From Campylobacter bilis (GTDB lineage: Bacteria; Campylobacterota; Campylobacteria; Campylobacterales; Campylobacteraceae), in the NCBI RefSeq assembly GCF_016806695.1, contig NZ_WUED01000003.1:62001-126000 (forward strand): a stretch of DNA of 64,000 nucleotides, written 5' to 3'. Positions 46,786-57,370 of this stretch are shown here, in pieces; the stretch's first letter is position 1; each line of letters begins with the position of its first letter. The translations under genes were made by a program, and so were the position numbers. The notes under the pieces were generated by a model. The model did no database searches and had not been told where the DNA came from. It saw only the letters and a program-made list of their open reading frames with translations.

Positions 46786-47589
46786 TTATAAAATGTTTTG
46801 AATTTCTAATAATTTTTTTACGCAATTTTTAAGGCGTGTAGGATCAAGCATATTAGGTCCATCACACAAGGCTTGACAAGGATTTATATGCGTTTCAAAG
46901 AAAAAGCCATCCACACCCACACCACCAGCAGCTCTTGCTAAAGGCTCTACAAATTCACTTTTGCCTCCACTGCTTCCACCACCAGCTCCTGGCATTTGCA
47001 CGCTATGTGTAGCATCAAAGATTACGGGTGCAAATTCACGCATAATCACTAAAGAACGCATATCTACAACTAAATTTCCATATCCAAAGCTTGCCCCTCT
47101 TTCAGCCACAAAAACACCATTTTCACTTGCGACTTCATAGCCTTCTTCTTCTATACCGCGAGTTTGAAGAATTTTTTTAACACTGTATTTTATATCATAA
47201 GGATTTAAAAATTGTCCTTTTTTGATATTTACTTTAGCCTTGGTTTTGGCTGCACATACAAGTAAATCGGTTTGACGGCATAAAAAAGCAGGGATTTGTA
47301 AGACATCGGCTACTTCGCTTGCAGGATTTGCTTGATAGCTTTCATGTATATCGGTAAGAATTTTCATACCAAATTCATTTTTTACACTTTGTAAAATTTT
47401 AAGTCCTTCTTCGAGTCCTGGACCGCGAAAAGAATTAATACTTGTACGATTTGCTTTGTCAAAACTTGATTTAAAATAAAATTCTATATTTTGATTTTCA
47501 TTAAAATCTTTTAATTGTTCAGCTACTTTAAAAACTAAATCTTTATTCTCTATCACGCAAGGACCTGCAATTAATATCATTTTTTTCAT
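46786..47589 (-). CDS. kdsA: 3-deoxy-D-manno-octulosonate 8-phosphate synthase
   Basis: It makes KDO-8-phosphate for the lipooligosaccharide core from arabinose-5-P and PEP. The 267-residue TIM barrel has [31 protein letters not shown] and [16 protein letters not shown] 6 bases before the ATG at 47589 favours it over the in-frame ATG at 47580. Its start overlaps the end of the DMT permease gene by 4 bp. Confidence 0.96.
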   Translation of the reverse strand: MKKMILIAGPCVIENKDLVFKVAEQLKDFNENQNIEFYFKSSFDKANRTSINSFRGPGLEEGLKILQSVKNEFGMKILTDIHESYQANPASEVADVLQIPAFLCRQTDLLVCAAKTKAKVNIKKGQFLNPYDIKYSVKKILQTRGIEEEGYEVASENGVFVAERGASFGYGNLVVDMRSLVIMREFAPVIFDATHSVQMPGAGGGSSGGKSEFVEPLARAAGGVGVDGFFFETHINPCQALCDGPNMLDPTRLKNCVKKLLEIQNIL

Positions 47590-48515
47590 TTTTTTCCTTT
47601 ATTTTTAACTAAAATCAATCCACCAAAAATGATTCCTATTATACCTAAAAAAACCATAGTACTTGGCAAATTATCTCCTAAAATTATTCCTACTATCATG
47701 CTAAATACTACATCAAGGTAGCTTATGCCAGCTACAACTCCTGCTTGTTTGGTTATGCCATAAGCTTTGGTAATATGAATTTGATAGATGGTGCCTAAAG
47801 TTCCCATAGTTGCAATGATAATCCAAGCTTTAAAGCTTGGCATCACAAAGGGTGCTATGATAAAATCTAAATGTAAGGAATTAAGATATTGGGGTTGAAA
47901 AAATTCAGCGCTTATCATGGAGATTAAAGGCATAAGAGCTCCTAAAAAAATAAAAGAGAAGGCGATTTGTTCTGCGGTATAGGATTTTCTAAGTTCTCTA
48001 ACGCTAATAAGGGCTAAAGCAGCTAAAAATCCGCTTGTAATACCTATAATAGAATTTTTAAAATCAAAATCACTATTGATATTATTTGTCCAAGGCTGTG
48101 TGATTAAGAGTACTCCACTAAATGCGATTAAAATTCCAAGCCAACCTTTAAAACCGATATTTTCTTTAAAAATTATTAAAGCAATTAAAGTGATGAAAAT
48201 AGGGGCGGTCTTTTGGAAAGCAAAGGCTACGCCTAGTGTGATGTTTGAAATATTATAAAAAAACATGTAAAGTGAGAGTGTCCCTACTACTCCGCGAAAT
48301 ACTAAAAGCCAAAAATGTCCCCCTTTTTTATGAATTTTAGAGGATTTTAAAAGATAGATTATAAAAATAACTCCTATGATATTTCTAAAAAACATAATTT
48401 CAATAGAACTCATTTCTTTGCTTAAGATTTTTGCACAAGCACCCATTAATGCAAAATCTAAACAAGCTAAAATCATGAAATAAATTCCTAAATTATGTTT
48501 GATTATTTTTAGCAT
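47586..48515 (-). CDS. EamA/DMT-family permease
   Basis: A 309-residue membrane protein with ten predicted transmembrane helices formed by two EamA repeats. Typical segments are [37 protein letters not shown] and the second-repeat [20 protein letters not shown]. The substrate is unknown. It is the first gene of a minus-strand run that continues into kdsA. Confidence 0.88.
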   Translation of the reverse strand: MLKIIKHNLGIYFMILACLDFALMGACAKILSKEMSSIEIMFFRNIIGVIFIIYLLKSSKIHKKGGHFWLLVFRGVVGTLSLYMFFYNISNITLGVAFAFQKTAPIFITLIALIIFKENIGFKGWLGILIAFSGVLLITQPWTNNINSDFDFKNSIIGITSGFLAALALISVRELRKSYTAEQIAFSFIFLGALMPLISMISAEFFQPQYLNSLHLDFIIAPFVMPSFKAWIIIATMGTLGTIYQIHITKAYGITKQAGVVAGISYLDVVFSMIVGIILGDNLPSTMVFLGIIGIIFGGLILVKNKGKK

Positions 48516-48581
48516 CTTTGTTCCTTGATCAAAATATGGTTAATTCTAACTCTTTTTTGCTTAATATTAAGGCAAGTCTTA

Positions 48582-48587
48582 TATAAT
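48582..48587 (+). promoter_or_regulatory. putative -10 box of the der operon
   Basis: TATAAT in CTTATATAATTTC, 44 bp before the der ATG, in the gap separating der from the divergent permease gene. Confidence 0.55.
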
Positions 48588-48630
48588 TTCTTCATTAAAA
48601 TATACATTAAAAAATTTATCTGGGAAAAAG

Positions 48631-50013
48631 ATGCAAAGCATTATACTCATAGGCAGGCCTAATGTTGGAAAGTCAAGTCTTTTTAATAGAATGGCACGCC
48701 AAAGAATTGCAATTACAAGTGAAATTTCAGGTACTACTAGAGATACAAATAAAATAGAAATTAATATTAATTCTAAAAAAGCTTTACTTATTGATAGTGG
48801 TGGACTTGATCAAAGCGATGAGCTTTTTAAAGCTGTTAAAGAAAACACTTTAAAAGTTGCAAAACAAAGTGATATTATTCTTTATTTAGTTGATGCAAAA
48901 TTGCCTCCTGATGATGAAGATAGACAGCTTTTTTACTCTTTAAAAAAGCTTAAAAAACCTATAGCCTTAGTCATTAATAAGGTGGATAATAAAAAAGATG
49001 AGCAAAGAGCTTGGGAATTTGCTAATTTTGGAGTTAAAGAAGTTTTTAATCTTTCTGTAGTGCATAATATAGGTTTAGAGGAGCTTTATGATTGGCTTGA
49101 GCAGTTTTTGCAAGAAGGGTTTTTAATCCCTGATGAAGAAGAGAATTTAGAAGATTTTTTAGAGCATTATGAAGAAGAAAAACAATTTCAATTTAAACAC
49201 ATTGAACAAAATCTTATTAGAGTGGGGATTGTAGGTCGTGTAAATGTAGGAAAATCAAGTCTTTTAAACGCTTTGGTAAAACAAGAAAGAAGCGTAGTTA
49301 GTGCTTTAGCAGGTACAACAATAGATCCTGTAAATGAGAGCATAGTTTATAAAGATAAAGTGATAGAATTTGTCGATACAGCAGGCATTAGAAAAAGGAG
49401 TAAAATTCAAGGACTTGAACGTTTTGCTTTAAATCGTACTGAGAAAATTTTGCAAAATTCGCAAATCGCACTTTTGGTTTTAGATGCGCAAGAAGGCTTT
49501 AATGAGCTTGATGAACGTATTGCAGGGCTTGTGAGTCAGCATTATTTAGCTGTGATTATAGTGCTAAATAAATGGGATCAAAGTCAAAGGGATTTTGATC
49601 AAACATTAAAGGAATTGCGTCTTGATCGTTTTAAATTCCTTGCTTATGCACCTGTGGTTAGTGTTTCGGCTTTGAGTGGAAAAAGAGTGCATGTTTTGCT
49701 TGATAAAATTTTACAGGTTTTTGAAAATTTCATACAAAAAATCTCAACTTCAAAACTCAATGCCTTAATAGAAAATGCCATAAAAATGCATCCTTTGCCT
49801 CATGATAGAGGGAAGTTAGTGAAAATTTATTATGCAGTGCAATATGACTTAGCGCCACCAAAAATTGCTTTGATTATGAATCGTCCTAAGGCTTTGCATT
49901 TTACCTATAAGCGTTATTTGCAAAATCAAATCAGAAAGGAATTTAATTTTGAAGGGGTGCCCTTGGTAATAACTTCACGTAAAAAAGGAAGTAAAGAAAA
50001 CAATGAAGATTGA
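48631..50013 (+). CDS. der: ribosome-biogenesis GTPase Der (EngA)
   Basis: An essential tandem-GTPase that helps 50S assembly. The 460-residue protein has two G domains: GRPNVGKSS at 8-16 with NKVD, and GRVNVGKSS at 202-210 with NKWD. The C-terminal KH-like domain contains [15 protein letters not shown]. The first G3 reads DSGGL rather than DTGGL. It overlaps aroK by 11 bp. Confidence 0.97.
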   Translation: MQSIILIGRPNVGKSSLFNRMARQRIAITSEISGTTRDTNKIEININSKKALLIDSGGLDQSDELFKAVKENTLKVAKQSDIILYLVDAKLPPDDEDRQLFYSLKKLKKPIALVINKVDNKKDEQRAWEFANFGVKEVFNLSVVHNIGLEELYDWLEQFLQEGFLIPDEEENLEDFLEHYEEEKQFQFKHIEQNLIRVGIVGRVNVGKSSLLNALVKQERSVVSALAGTTIDPVNESIVYKDKVIEFVDTAGIRKRSKIQGLERFALNRTEKILQNSQIALLVLDAQEGFNELDERIAGLVSQHYLAVIIVLNKWDQSQRDFDQTLKELRLDRFKFLAYAPVVSVSALSGKRVHVLLDKILQVFENFIQKISTSKLNALIENAIKMHPLPHDRGKLVKIYYAVQYDLAPPKIALIMNRPKALHFTYKRYLQNQIRKEFNFEGVPLVITSRKKGSKENNED

Positions 50014-50497
50014 TAATATCATTTTTATAGGTTTTATGGGTTGTGGTAAGAGCACTTTGGCTAGGGCTTTGGCTGAAGATTTAGATTTTGTTTTTTTAGA
50101 TAGTGATGCTTTAATACAACAGAAATTTAATCAAAAAATTACTACAATTTTTGAGCAAAAAGGCGAGAGTTTTTTTAGAGAGCAAGAGCAAAAAATGGCA
50201 GATTTTTTTATACATTGTCAAAAAGCTTGTATTGCAACAGGGGGTGGTTTTATCCATGTTTCAAATTTAGAAAATATAGGTTTTTGTATTTATTTAAAAG
50301 CAAGTTTTGAGTATTTAAAAAAAGCTTTAAATGCGAGTGAAATTTCTAAAAGACCTTTATTTTGCGATGAAATTAAAGCAAAAAAATTATATAATGAACG
50401 TTTAAATAAATATGAACAAAAAGCAAATTTTATTCTTAATGTAGAAAATAAAAACATAAATGAGCTTTTAAGTGAGATTAAAAAGGTGATAAAATGA
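50003..50497 (+). CDS. aroK: shikimate kinase
   Basis: It phosphorylates shikimate in the chorismate pathway that feeds the Trp operon in this window. The 164-residue P-loop kinase has GFMGCGKST, the substrate-binding [18 protein letters not shown] and ATGGGF. It is overlapped by der (11 bp) and overlaps trpS (4 bp). Confidence 0.95.
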   Translation: MKIDNIIFIGFMGCGKSTLARALAEDLDFVFLDSDALIQQKFNQKITTIFEQKGESFFREQEQKMADFFIHCQKACIATGGGFIHVSNLENIGFCIYLKASFEYLKKALNASEISKRPLFCDEIKAKKLYNERLNKYEQKANFILNVENKNINELLSEIKKVIK

Positions 50498-51453
50498 GAG
50501 TATTAACAGGACTGCAGCCAAGTGGGGATTTGCATATAGGCAATTATTTTGGTGCGATCAAGCAAATGATAGAAGCGCAAAATTCTAATGAAATGTTTAT
50601 ATTTATTGCAAATTACCATGCTATGACTTCCTTGCAAGATGGAGAGAAGTTAAAAGAGAATTCTTTAAAAACTGCTGCGGCTTTTTTAAGTTTGGGTATA
50701 GATCCTCAAAAAAGCGTGTTTTGGTTGCAAAGTGATATTAAAGAAGTTATAGAACTTTATTGGATTTTATCTCAATTTACTCCTATGGGTTTATTAGAGC
50801 GTGCGCATAGCTATAAAGATAAGATAGCCAAAGGTCTTAGTGCATCGCACGGACTTTTTTCTTATCCTGTTTTAATGGCGGCTGATATTTTGCTTTTTGA
50901 TGCGAGGGTTGTTCCTGTGGGAAAGGATCAAATTCAGCATGTAGAAATTGCACGTGATATAGCTTTAAAGGTTAATAATGAATGGGGTGAAATTTTTGTT
51001 TTGCCTCAAGCTAGAATTGATGAGCAAGTGGCTGTAGTTGTAGGCACAGATGGGGCTAAAATGAGTAAATCTTATCAAAATACTATAGATATTTTTGCTT
51101 CACAAAAGCTTTTAAAAAAGCAAATTGCTTCTATAGTTACAGACAGTACTGCCCTAAATGTTCCAAAAGATTATAAAAATTGTAATGTTTTTAAAATTAT
51201 AAAACTATTTTTAGATGAAATAGAGCAAAAAAACTTGCAAGCACGTTATCAAAAAGGTGGGGAAGGTTATGGGCATTTTAAAATGTATTTAAATGAGCTT
51301 GTAAATGATTATTTTAAAGAAGCTAGAGAGAAATATGATGAATTTTTGGAAAATCCTTCTCATTTGAAAGAAATTTTAGATTTTGGTGCACAAAAAGCAA
51401 GTAAAATTGCTAAAGAGAAAATGCAAAAAATTTATGAGAAAATAGGACTTTAA
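50494..51453 (+). CDS. trpS: tryptophanyl-tRNA synthetase
   Basis: A class I synthetase charging tRNA-Trp. The 319-residue protein has the HIGH-type motif [10 protein letters not shown] and KMSKS, with [13 protein letters not shown] in between. It overlaps aroK by 4 bp and lies 10 bp before serS. Charged tRNA-Trp made by this enzyme would be the signal read by the trp leader peptide proposed at 13841-13915. Confidence 0.97.
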   Translation: MRVLTGLQPSGDLHIGNYFGAIKQMIEAQNSNEMFIFIANYHAMTSLQDGEKLKENSLKTAAAFLSLGIDPQKSVFWLQSDIKEVIELYWILSQFTPMGLLERAHSYKDKIAKGLSASHGLFSYPVLMAADILLFDARVVPVGKDQIQHVEIARDIALKVNNEWGEIFVLPQARIDEQVAVVVGTDGAKMSKSYQNTIDIFASQKLLKKQIASIVTDSTALNVPKDYKNCNVFKIIKLFLDEIEQKNLQARYQKGGEGYGHFKMYLNELVNDYFKEAREKYDEFLENPSHLKEILDFGAQKASKIAKEKMQKIYEKIGL

Positions 51454-51463
51454 GGGGTAAAGA

Positions 51464-52699
51464 ATGCTAGATTTAAAAAATTTACAAAATCATTTTGATG
51501 AGGTAGTTGATAAACTCAAAAAGAAAAAAGTAGATGAAAGTATTTTAAAAAAGCTTGCTGATCTTTTTGTAATTTTAAAAAAGGAAAAAACTAGTTTAGA
51601 AGAATTCCAAGCTTTTCAAAATAAATTCAGCAAAGAACTTGCTAAGGCAGAGGATAAGGAAGATTTAAAAATAAAATTAAGCCAAAATAAGATTAAAATC
51701 AATGAACAAAGTCAAAAAGTCAATGCCTTAGAGCAAGAGCTTGAAGAGCTTGCTTTTAACATTCCTAATATCCCTGATGATGTTGTTCCTATAGGGAATG
51801 ATGAGAATGATAATGTAGAACTTAAAAAGGTTTTAACTCCTATTTCATTTGATTTTAATCCTAAAGAACATTTTGAATTAGGAGAGAATTTGGCTTGGTT
51901 TGATTTCGTACGTGGGGTTAAAATTTCGCAAAGCCGTTTTTGTGTGCTTAAAAATGAAGGGGCTTTATTAAGCCGTGCTTTGGTAAATTATATGATAGAT
52001 TTTAATATAAGCCGCGGTTTTGAACTGGTTAATGTGCCTTTTTTGGTTAATGGGGCTACTATGTTTGGAACAGGGCAATTGCCTAAATTTAAAGATGACA
52101 TGTATAAAACAGAGGATGAGGATTTATATCTTATCTCAACTTCTGAAATTCCTGTGACTAATCTTTATAGTGGTGAAATTTTAAGTGCTGAGAGTTTGCC
52201 TATAAAGATGACTTGTTATAGTGCTTGCTTTAGAAAAGAAGCAGGGAGTGCAGGGAGTGATACAAGAGGCATTATCCGTCAGCATCAATTTGAAAAAGTA
52301 GAGCTTGTAAGCATTACCCAGCCTAAGCAAAGTGATAGTGTTTTTGAACAAATGCTTGAGTGTGCAAGTGATTTGCTTAGTTCTTTGGGTTTAGCACACA
52401 GACATTTAATGCTTTGTACGGGAGATTTGGGTTTTAGTGCGGCAAAGACTGTTGATCTTGAAGTGTGGCTTCCAGGACAAAATAAATATCGTGAGATCAG
52501 TTCTGTATCAAATTGTCATGATTTCCAAGCAAGGCGTGCTAAAATTCGTTATAAAAATGATCAAGGCAAAAATGAGTTAGTTCATACTCTTAATGGATCT
52601 TCTTTAGCAGTAGGAAGGACTTTGGTGGCAATTATGGAAAATTATCAAGATAAAGAAGGTAGAATTCATATTCCTGATGTTTTAAAAAAATATTTTTAA
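51464..52699 (+). CDS. serS: seryl-tRNA synthetase
   Basis: A class II synthetase of 411 residues. The N-terminal helical tRNA-binding arm spans about residues 25-105 and is rich in Lys and Glu. The catalytic core has [46 protein letters not shown] and the class II motif 3 [17 protein letters not shown]. It is followed 9 bp later by pflB. Confidence 0.97.
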   Translation: MLDLKNLQNHFDEVVDKLKKKKVDESILKKLADLFVILKKEKTSLEEFQAFQNKFSKELAKAEDKEDLKIKLSQNKIKINEQSQKVNALEQELEELAFNIPNIPDDVVPIGNDENDNVELKKVLTPISFDFNPKEHFELGENLAWFDFVRGVKISQSRFCVLKNEGALLSRALVNYMIDFNISRGFELVNVPFLVNGATMFGTGQLPKFKDDMYKTEDEDLYLISTSEIPVTNLYSGEILSAESLPIKMTCYSACFRKEAGSAGSDTRGIIRQHQFEKVELVSITQPKQSDSVFEQMLECASDLLSSLGLAHRHLMLCTGDLGFSAAKTVDLEVWLPGQNKYREISSVSNCHDFQARRAKIRYKNDQGKNELVHTLNGSSLAVGRTLVAIMENYQDKEGRIHIPDVLKKYF

Positions 52700-52708
52700 A
52701 GAGTATAA

Positions 52709-55171
52709 ATGGCTAAGCAAGAAGATATCATACTAGAAAAACCTGAAGATAGTTTAAATGAACAAAGACTTGATGAAAGTTTAGGGGAGTTTAAAGGACA
52801 AGAAGGCCAAGCCCCGCAAGATGAAGAATTTAGCTCTTTGCCTGAAGCATTGCCTGAAGAAAATGGTGATGGGGGTTTTCATTTCACAAGAGAGAGTGCG
52901 CCTGAGGATGTTTCAACTTTTGAAGAGGTTCAAACTAAACAACCCATCCCTTGGTATCAAGATAGGAAGTTTATGTATCTTGTTGCTTTGTCTTTAGGAA
53001 TAATTTGTATTTTGGTTTTTATGCTTTTTTATTTAACTTTTAATGATGGAAAAATAAAGCCTGATTTTATTGCTTCTAAGCTTTCTTACCAACCTATGCT
53101 TGTTCCTGATGAGTCTTATAAGTATAATGACATGCAAAAAATTGATAGTATGATACAAAAGGCAAATACTTTGTATTTAAAGGGTGAGGTAGAACAGGCT
53201 TTAAAGATTTATGAACAAGTTGCTGTATATAATGAGTCTTTATCTCACTATAATTTAGGCGTTTCTCAAATGAATGAAAATAAATTTAAAGAAGCTTTTG
53301 AAAGCTTTAAAAAGGCCATAGCAAATGGTGAGAATCAAAGTGTTTCAGCTATTAATGCAGCTGTTTGTGCTTTGAAATTCAATGATAAGGAAAAATTCAG
53401 ATATTATATAGACTTAGCGCAAGTGTATCTTCCTAAAGAAGGCAGATCAAAATTATATGATTATTATTTAAGTTTGATTAATTATTATAAAGGATATTAT
53501 CCTGAAGCTTTACAGATGTTTCAAAGAATTAATATTGAGCCTTATACGGATGTGGCAAAATATTTGTCTGCTAAAATTTATGCGAAAATGGATTTTGATG
53601 ATAAGGCTATAGGAGAATTAAATTCTCAAGGCAATTTCGAACCTAGTTTATCTTTAGGCCTTTTGTATGCAAGAATAGGAGAATATACTAAGGCTAAAAC
53701 TGCTTTAAAAACAGCAATGAAAATTGAAAGGGATTTTAACCAAAGTTTAGCTGCTTTGACCTTGGTTGATATTAAAACAGGTGCTTATCAAGATATGCTA
53801 GCACGTTTACAAAATGCTTATGATAATGATAAAGATAGGTATAAAATTTTAGATACTTATAAGATTCAAGTTCGTTTAAATAAAAATCTTTTTAATATAG
53901 CTATCGCACAAAATTCTTTTTCAAAGGATTTTTTAAAAAAACAAAAAGATCAATTTGACTTGCTTTTTTATTTCGCTCCTTATCAAGTTTTTGACAGTAA
54001 ACAAGCTGCCTTATACATTAAAAAGGCTAATATTACTGATTTTGTAGATGATAGTGCGGATGCTCAGATGTATCTTGATACAAGCAAAGCCCTTGCATCT
54101 ACCAATGTAAAGATTGCTAATGTTATTGATTATGCTTTAAATCAAAAACTACGTCTTGCTAATAAAGAATTTCAAAAATTGATTAAAGACTATCCAGAAC
54201 ACAGTATTTTGCATTATAATTTGGCTTTAACTTATGCACAAATGCAAAATTATGAACTTGCTTATAAGCATTTTTCAAGTTCTTACCATCTTAATCCTAA
54301 AAATTATTTAGCAGGGGCTTTTGCTTTATTTTGTGCAAAGCTTATTGATATAAATACTACTAAGCTTTATAATGAAATTCTTGATAATATGGCAGCTGAT
54401 GCTAATTTTAAAGCTAATATGCAAAAAAGCATGCTATTTTTAGTTAATAATAATTATATTTCTATGCTTCCTTATCTTGATGAGTTAAAAAATGATACTC
54501 CTTTAAGTTTGATTTTCGAAGCTATTGTTGCTAAAAATAATAATCTTAATAATCAAGCAGATGTAAAGATTGCTAAATTACAATCAGAATTACCTGAGGA
54601 TATTCTAGCTAATATTTTGTATTTTAATTCTTTAAATTCTAATTTAAATATTAAAGAATATGCACAAAATGCACAAATTTATTTTCAGGATTTAAAACTT
54701 GGTTATCGTAGTGTGTTTGGTGGGCCTAATATCGCTAGAGAATTTTATGTGAATTTAATGCATGTTGTAGGACTTCTCAATTTAGAAAGGCAAAAATTTA
54801 AAGATTTGCTTCATGTTTCTAGAATTAAGGATGAAGGTCTTGTTCAAACCTTGGCTTATTTAGATATTTTTGCACAACAATATGAAGAAGCTTATGGGCT
54901 TTATAATTCTTTAATTGATGATTATGGTGCTAAGGATACTAGGACTTTATTTTTGGCTGCTGTTGCAGCCGTAGGTGCAAATAATCCTAATTCAGCAATA
55001 GCACTTTTACAACTTTCTAAACTTACAGACAAAAATAATAAAGAAAGTAAAGCAGCTCTTGGTATGCTCTATCACGAAGTGAAAAATTATGAGGCTGCAA
55101 TTTCTCAATACAAAGCCTTGCCTAATGATTTTAAAAGTGAATTTTTTACTTTTGATATTTATAATAATTGA
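52709..55171 (+). CDS. pflB: flagellar motor disk protein PflB, TPR protein
   Basis: An 820-residue protein with an acidic cytoplasmic N-terminus (1-88), one transmembrane helix (about 90-111) and a long periplasmic region built of TPR-type helical repeats, for example SHYNLGVSQMNENKFKEAF and HYNLALTYAQMQNYELAYKHF. It matches Cj0390/PflB, which with PflA forms periplasmic structure of the high-torque Campylobacter motor and is needed for motility. Its position after housekeeping genes, not in a flagellar operon, is notable. Confidence 0.88.
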   Translation: MAKQEDIILEKPEDSLNEQRLDESLGEFKGQEGQAPQDEEFSSLPEALPEENGDGGFHFTRESAPEDVSTFEEVQTKQPIPWYQDRKFMYLVALSLGIICILVFMLFYLTFNDGKIKPDFIASKLSYQPMLVPDESYKYNDMQKIDSMIQKANTLYLKGEVEQALKIYEQVAVYNESLSHYNLGVSQMNENKFKEAFESFKKAIANGENQSVSAINAAVCALKFNDKEKFRYYIDLAQVYLPKEGRSKLYDYYLSLINYYKGYYPEALQMFQRINIEPYTDVAKYLSAKIYAKMDFDDKAIGELNSQGNFEPSLSLGLLYARIGEYTKAKTALKTAMKIERDFNQSLAALTLVDIKTGAYQDMLARLQNAYDNDKDRYKILDTYKIQVRLNKNLFNIAIAQNSFSKDFLKKQKDQFDLLFYFAPYQVFDSKQAALYIKKANITDFVDDSADAQMYLDTSKALASTNVKIANVIDYALNQKLRLANKEFQKLIKDYPEHSILHYNLALTYAQMQNYELAYKHFSSSYHLNPKNYLAGAFALFCAKLIDINTTKLYNEILDNMAADANFKANMQKSMLFLVNNNYISMLPYLDELKNDTPLSLIFEAIVAKNNNLNNQADVKIAKLQSELPEDILANILYFNSLNSNLNIKEYAQNAQIYFQDLKLGYRSVFGGPNIAREFYVNLMHVVGLLNLERQKFKDLLHVSRIKDEGLVQTLAYLDIFAQQYEEAYGLYNSLIDDYGAKDTRTLFLAAVAAVGANNPNSAIALLQLSKLTDKNNKESKAALGMLYHEVKNYEAAISQYKALPNDFKSEFFTFDIYNN

Positions 55172-55202
55172 AAATGTTTAGAGTTTAGTTAAGTGTTGTG
55201 AA

Positions 55203-55787
55203 TCAAGCTTGAAGATCTAAGCTTTTTTCTTTTAAATCTTCCATGCGATCATGGACTTTTTGAAGGGCTAGTTGCATAGTGTCTTGACTGATTTTAGGGA
55301 GTTCTCCTCCCCACATTTGTTTGGCTTCTTTAAATCCTTCGTTCATGCCTTTTAAACCTTGTTTTAATTTTTCAATATCATCACCACTATTTTTGATTAT
55401 AAAATCTGCAATGCGATTAGCCGTATTTTGCACTCCAAAAAATCCTTCTTCGCTAATGAGTTGTTCAAGCTCATTAGCATCCATGTTAAGTGGATTTTTG
55501 CCATTGTAGGATAAAGATGTAAAATCAATATTTGAAAGTATAAATTGTGCATTGTTTAAATCGGTATTTTTTAAAAAAGCATTGAGTGCAGCTTGGGTAT
55601 TGCTTGTATTTATACTCATATTAAATGTTTGTTGTTCAAAGTAAATCAGATAAAAATCAGTGATCTTTTGTGCGCTAAGTAGGCTTGATGGTTTTAAGTT
55701 TTTGTTTTTAGTATTTTCTTGAGTATTAGCTATTGTTTTTTTATAATGAGTTTGTGTTTGATTGGCTATAGAAGTATTTACTTGCAT
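55203..55787 (-). CDS. sigma-28-type flagellar coexpressed protein, hypothetical
   Basis: A 194-residue soluble protein, rich in Asn, Gln and Thr in the first 50 residues and helical after that, ending in coiled-coil-like MEDLKEKSLDLQA. No signal peptide, membrane helix or known catalytic motif. It corresponds to Cj0391c, reported as coexpressed with flagellar genes; a sigma-28-like CGATAT lies 30 bp before the ATG here. AAGGA precedes the start. Possible role in colonisation or as a flagellar-secreted factor is inference. Confidence 0.8.
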   Translation of the reverse strand: MQVNTSIANQTQTHYKKTIANTQENTKNKNLKPSSLLSAQKITDFYLIYFEQQTFNMSINTSNTQAALNAFLKNTDLNNAQFILSNIDFTSLSYNGKNPLNMDANELEQLISEEGFFGVQNTANRIADFIIKNSGDDIEKLKQGLKGMNEGFKEAKQMWGGELPKISQDTMQLALQKVHDRMEDLKEKSLDLQA

Positions 55788-55816
55788 AGAAATTCCTTAT
55801 TTTAGGCTTATATTTT

Positions 55817-55840
55817 ATATCGGATTTTAATTTAGAAATT
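55817..55840 (-). promoter_or_regulatory. sigma-28 (FliA)-like promoter
   Basis: On the minus strand the sequence reads TAAATTAAAATCCGATAT: the CGATAT -10 typical of Campylobacter sigma-28 promoters, with a TAAA -35-like element upstream. The predicted transcript start is about 55810, some 23 bases before the ATG of the gene at 55203-55787. Confidence 0.65.
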
Positions 55841-55880
55841 TTATAAGGAGAAAAATTCCTTTTTTAAGGAATTTATTCTT

Positions 55881-57323
55881 TTATTGTAGGTAGTAAGCAA
55901 TTTGTTCTTTATTAAGAATACGAATAAGATTGCTAGTGCCTTCTACTCCTGTTGGAAAGCCTGCGGTTAAAAGATAGCATTTATTTTTATCCATGAAGCC
56001 TTTTTCAATGCTTGAACGGACACAATCTTTTAATAATTCTGTAAGATCATTGCTTTTATTAACTAAAATAACAGGATTAACTCCCCAGACTATACTTAAG
56101 GAATTTAAGGTTTTTTCACAATGTCCTATAGCTATAATTTCTATATTTGGGCGATATCTTGCAATTTTAATTGCAGATTTTCCACTACTTGTGATAGAAA
56201 AAATAGCATCAGCATTTAAATCTGTTGCAAGATGAGCTGAAGAATGCATGATTTTATCTGTATTATCTGTATTGTTAAAATCGTTAAATTTGTTATAAGG
56301 ATAGTGTTTTTCAGTTTCTATTATAGTTTGATACATAATATCAACAGCATTTGCAGGATCTATACCTACAGCACTTTCTTCGCTTAACATAACAGCATCT
56401 GTACCGTCTAAAACGGCATTGGCTACATCTGAGATTTCAGCTCTTGTGGCAGTTTTGCTTTTAGCAAGTGAAAGAAGCATTTGGGTTGCAGTGATAACAG
56501 GTTTAGAAGCATTATTTGCTTTGCGGATGATTTCTTTTTGTATATTAGGGACTTTATAATAAGGAACTTCAATGCCTAAGTCTCCGCGAGCAACCATGAT
56601 TCCATCACTAGATTTAATGATTTCATCAATATTTTCTACTGCATCGAATTTTTCAATTTTTGCAAAAATAGATATTTTTGCGTTATTTTGAGTTAAAATT
56701 TCACGCACTTCATGGATATCATGGGCATTTTGTACAAAGGATATTGCTAAAAAATCTACATCGTTTTTAATACCCCAAAGCAGATCGTTTTTATCTTTTT
56801 GTGTGATAACATCGATATTGATTTTGGTATTTGGAAAATTAATCCCTTTGTTTGAGCTTAAAAAACCATCATTTTCTACAAGAGTTTGGATTTTTTCACC
56901 GTCTATGGCTATGACTTTTGCACGAATAGATCCATCATAAAGATAGATGTATTCATCGATTTTTAGCATATCTAGTACAGAACTTTGATTGATGCTGATT
57001 TTATAATGATTTTGACTTATTTTTTCGCCTAGAATCTTTTCGCGATAAAAATCAAGTTTATCACCTTTTTTTAGATCAAAGGGTTCTTTGAGTGTGCCTG
57101 TGCGAATTTTAGGTCCGCTAATATCTTGCAAAATACCAACACGAGTGTGGAGTTCTTTAGCTACTTTTCTTATGGTGTCAAGGTTATTTTTGTGGTATTC
57201 ATGAGTTCCATGAGAAAAATTTAAACGAAAAACATTTACGCCATTTATAATCATTTGACGTAAGATCGCTTCTTTTTCACTTGCTGGACCTACTGTGGCT
57301 ACGATTTTTGTTTTTTTAAGCAT
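55881..57323 (-). CDS. pyk: pyruvate kinase
   Basis: A 480-residue enzyme that makes pyruvate and ATP from PEP. Motifs: TKIVATVGPAS at the start, RLNFSHGTHEYH, MVARGDLGIEVP and the signature IFAKIEKFDAVENI with its catalytic Lys. Campylobacter lacks 6-phosphofructokinase, so the enzyme works in lower glycolysis, fed by amino acids or gluconeogenic carbon (established knowledge). It lies 47 bp after mqo. Confidence 0.97.
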   Translation of the reverse strand: MLKKTKIVATVGPASEKEAILRQMIINGVNVFRLNFSHGTHEYHKNNLDTIRKVAKELHTRVGILQDISGPKIRTGTLKEPFDLKKGDKLDFYREKILGEKISQNHYKISINQSSVLDMLKIDEYIYLYDGSIRAKVIAIDGEKIQTLVENDGFLSSNKGINFPNTKINIDVITQKDKNDLLWGIKNDVDFLAISFVQNAHDIHEVREILTQNNAKISIFAKIEKFDAVENIDEIIKSSDGIMVARGDLGIEVPYYKVPNIQKEIIRKANNASKPVITATQMLLSLAKSKTATRAEISDVANAVLDGTDAVMLSEESAVGIDPANAVDIMYQTIIETEKHYPYNKFNDFNNTDNTDKIMHSSAHLATDLNADAIFSITSSGKSAIKIARYRPNIEIIAIGHCEKTLNSLSIVWGVNPVILVNKSNDLTELLKDCVRSSIEKGFMDKNKCYLLTAGFPTGVEGTSNLIRILNKEQIAYYLQ

Positions 57324-57370
57324 ATTAACTCCTTTGAAATTAATTGTAATTAAAGGTAGTAATAAAACAA

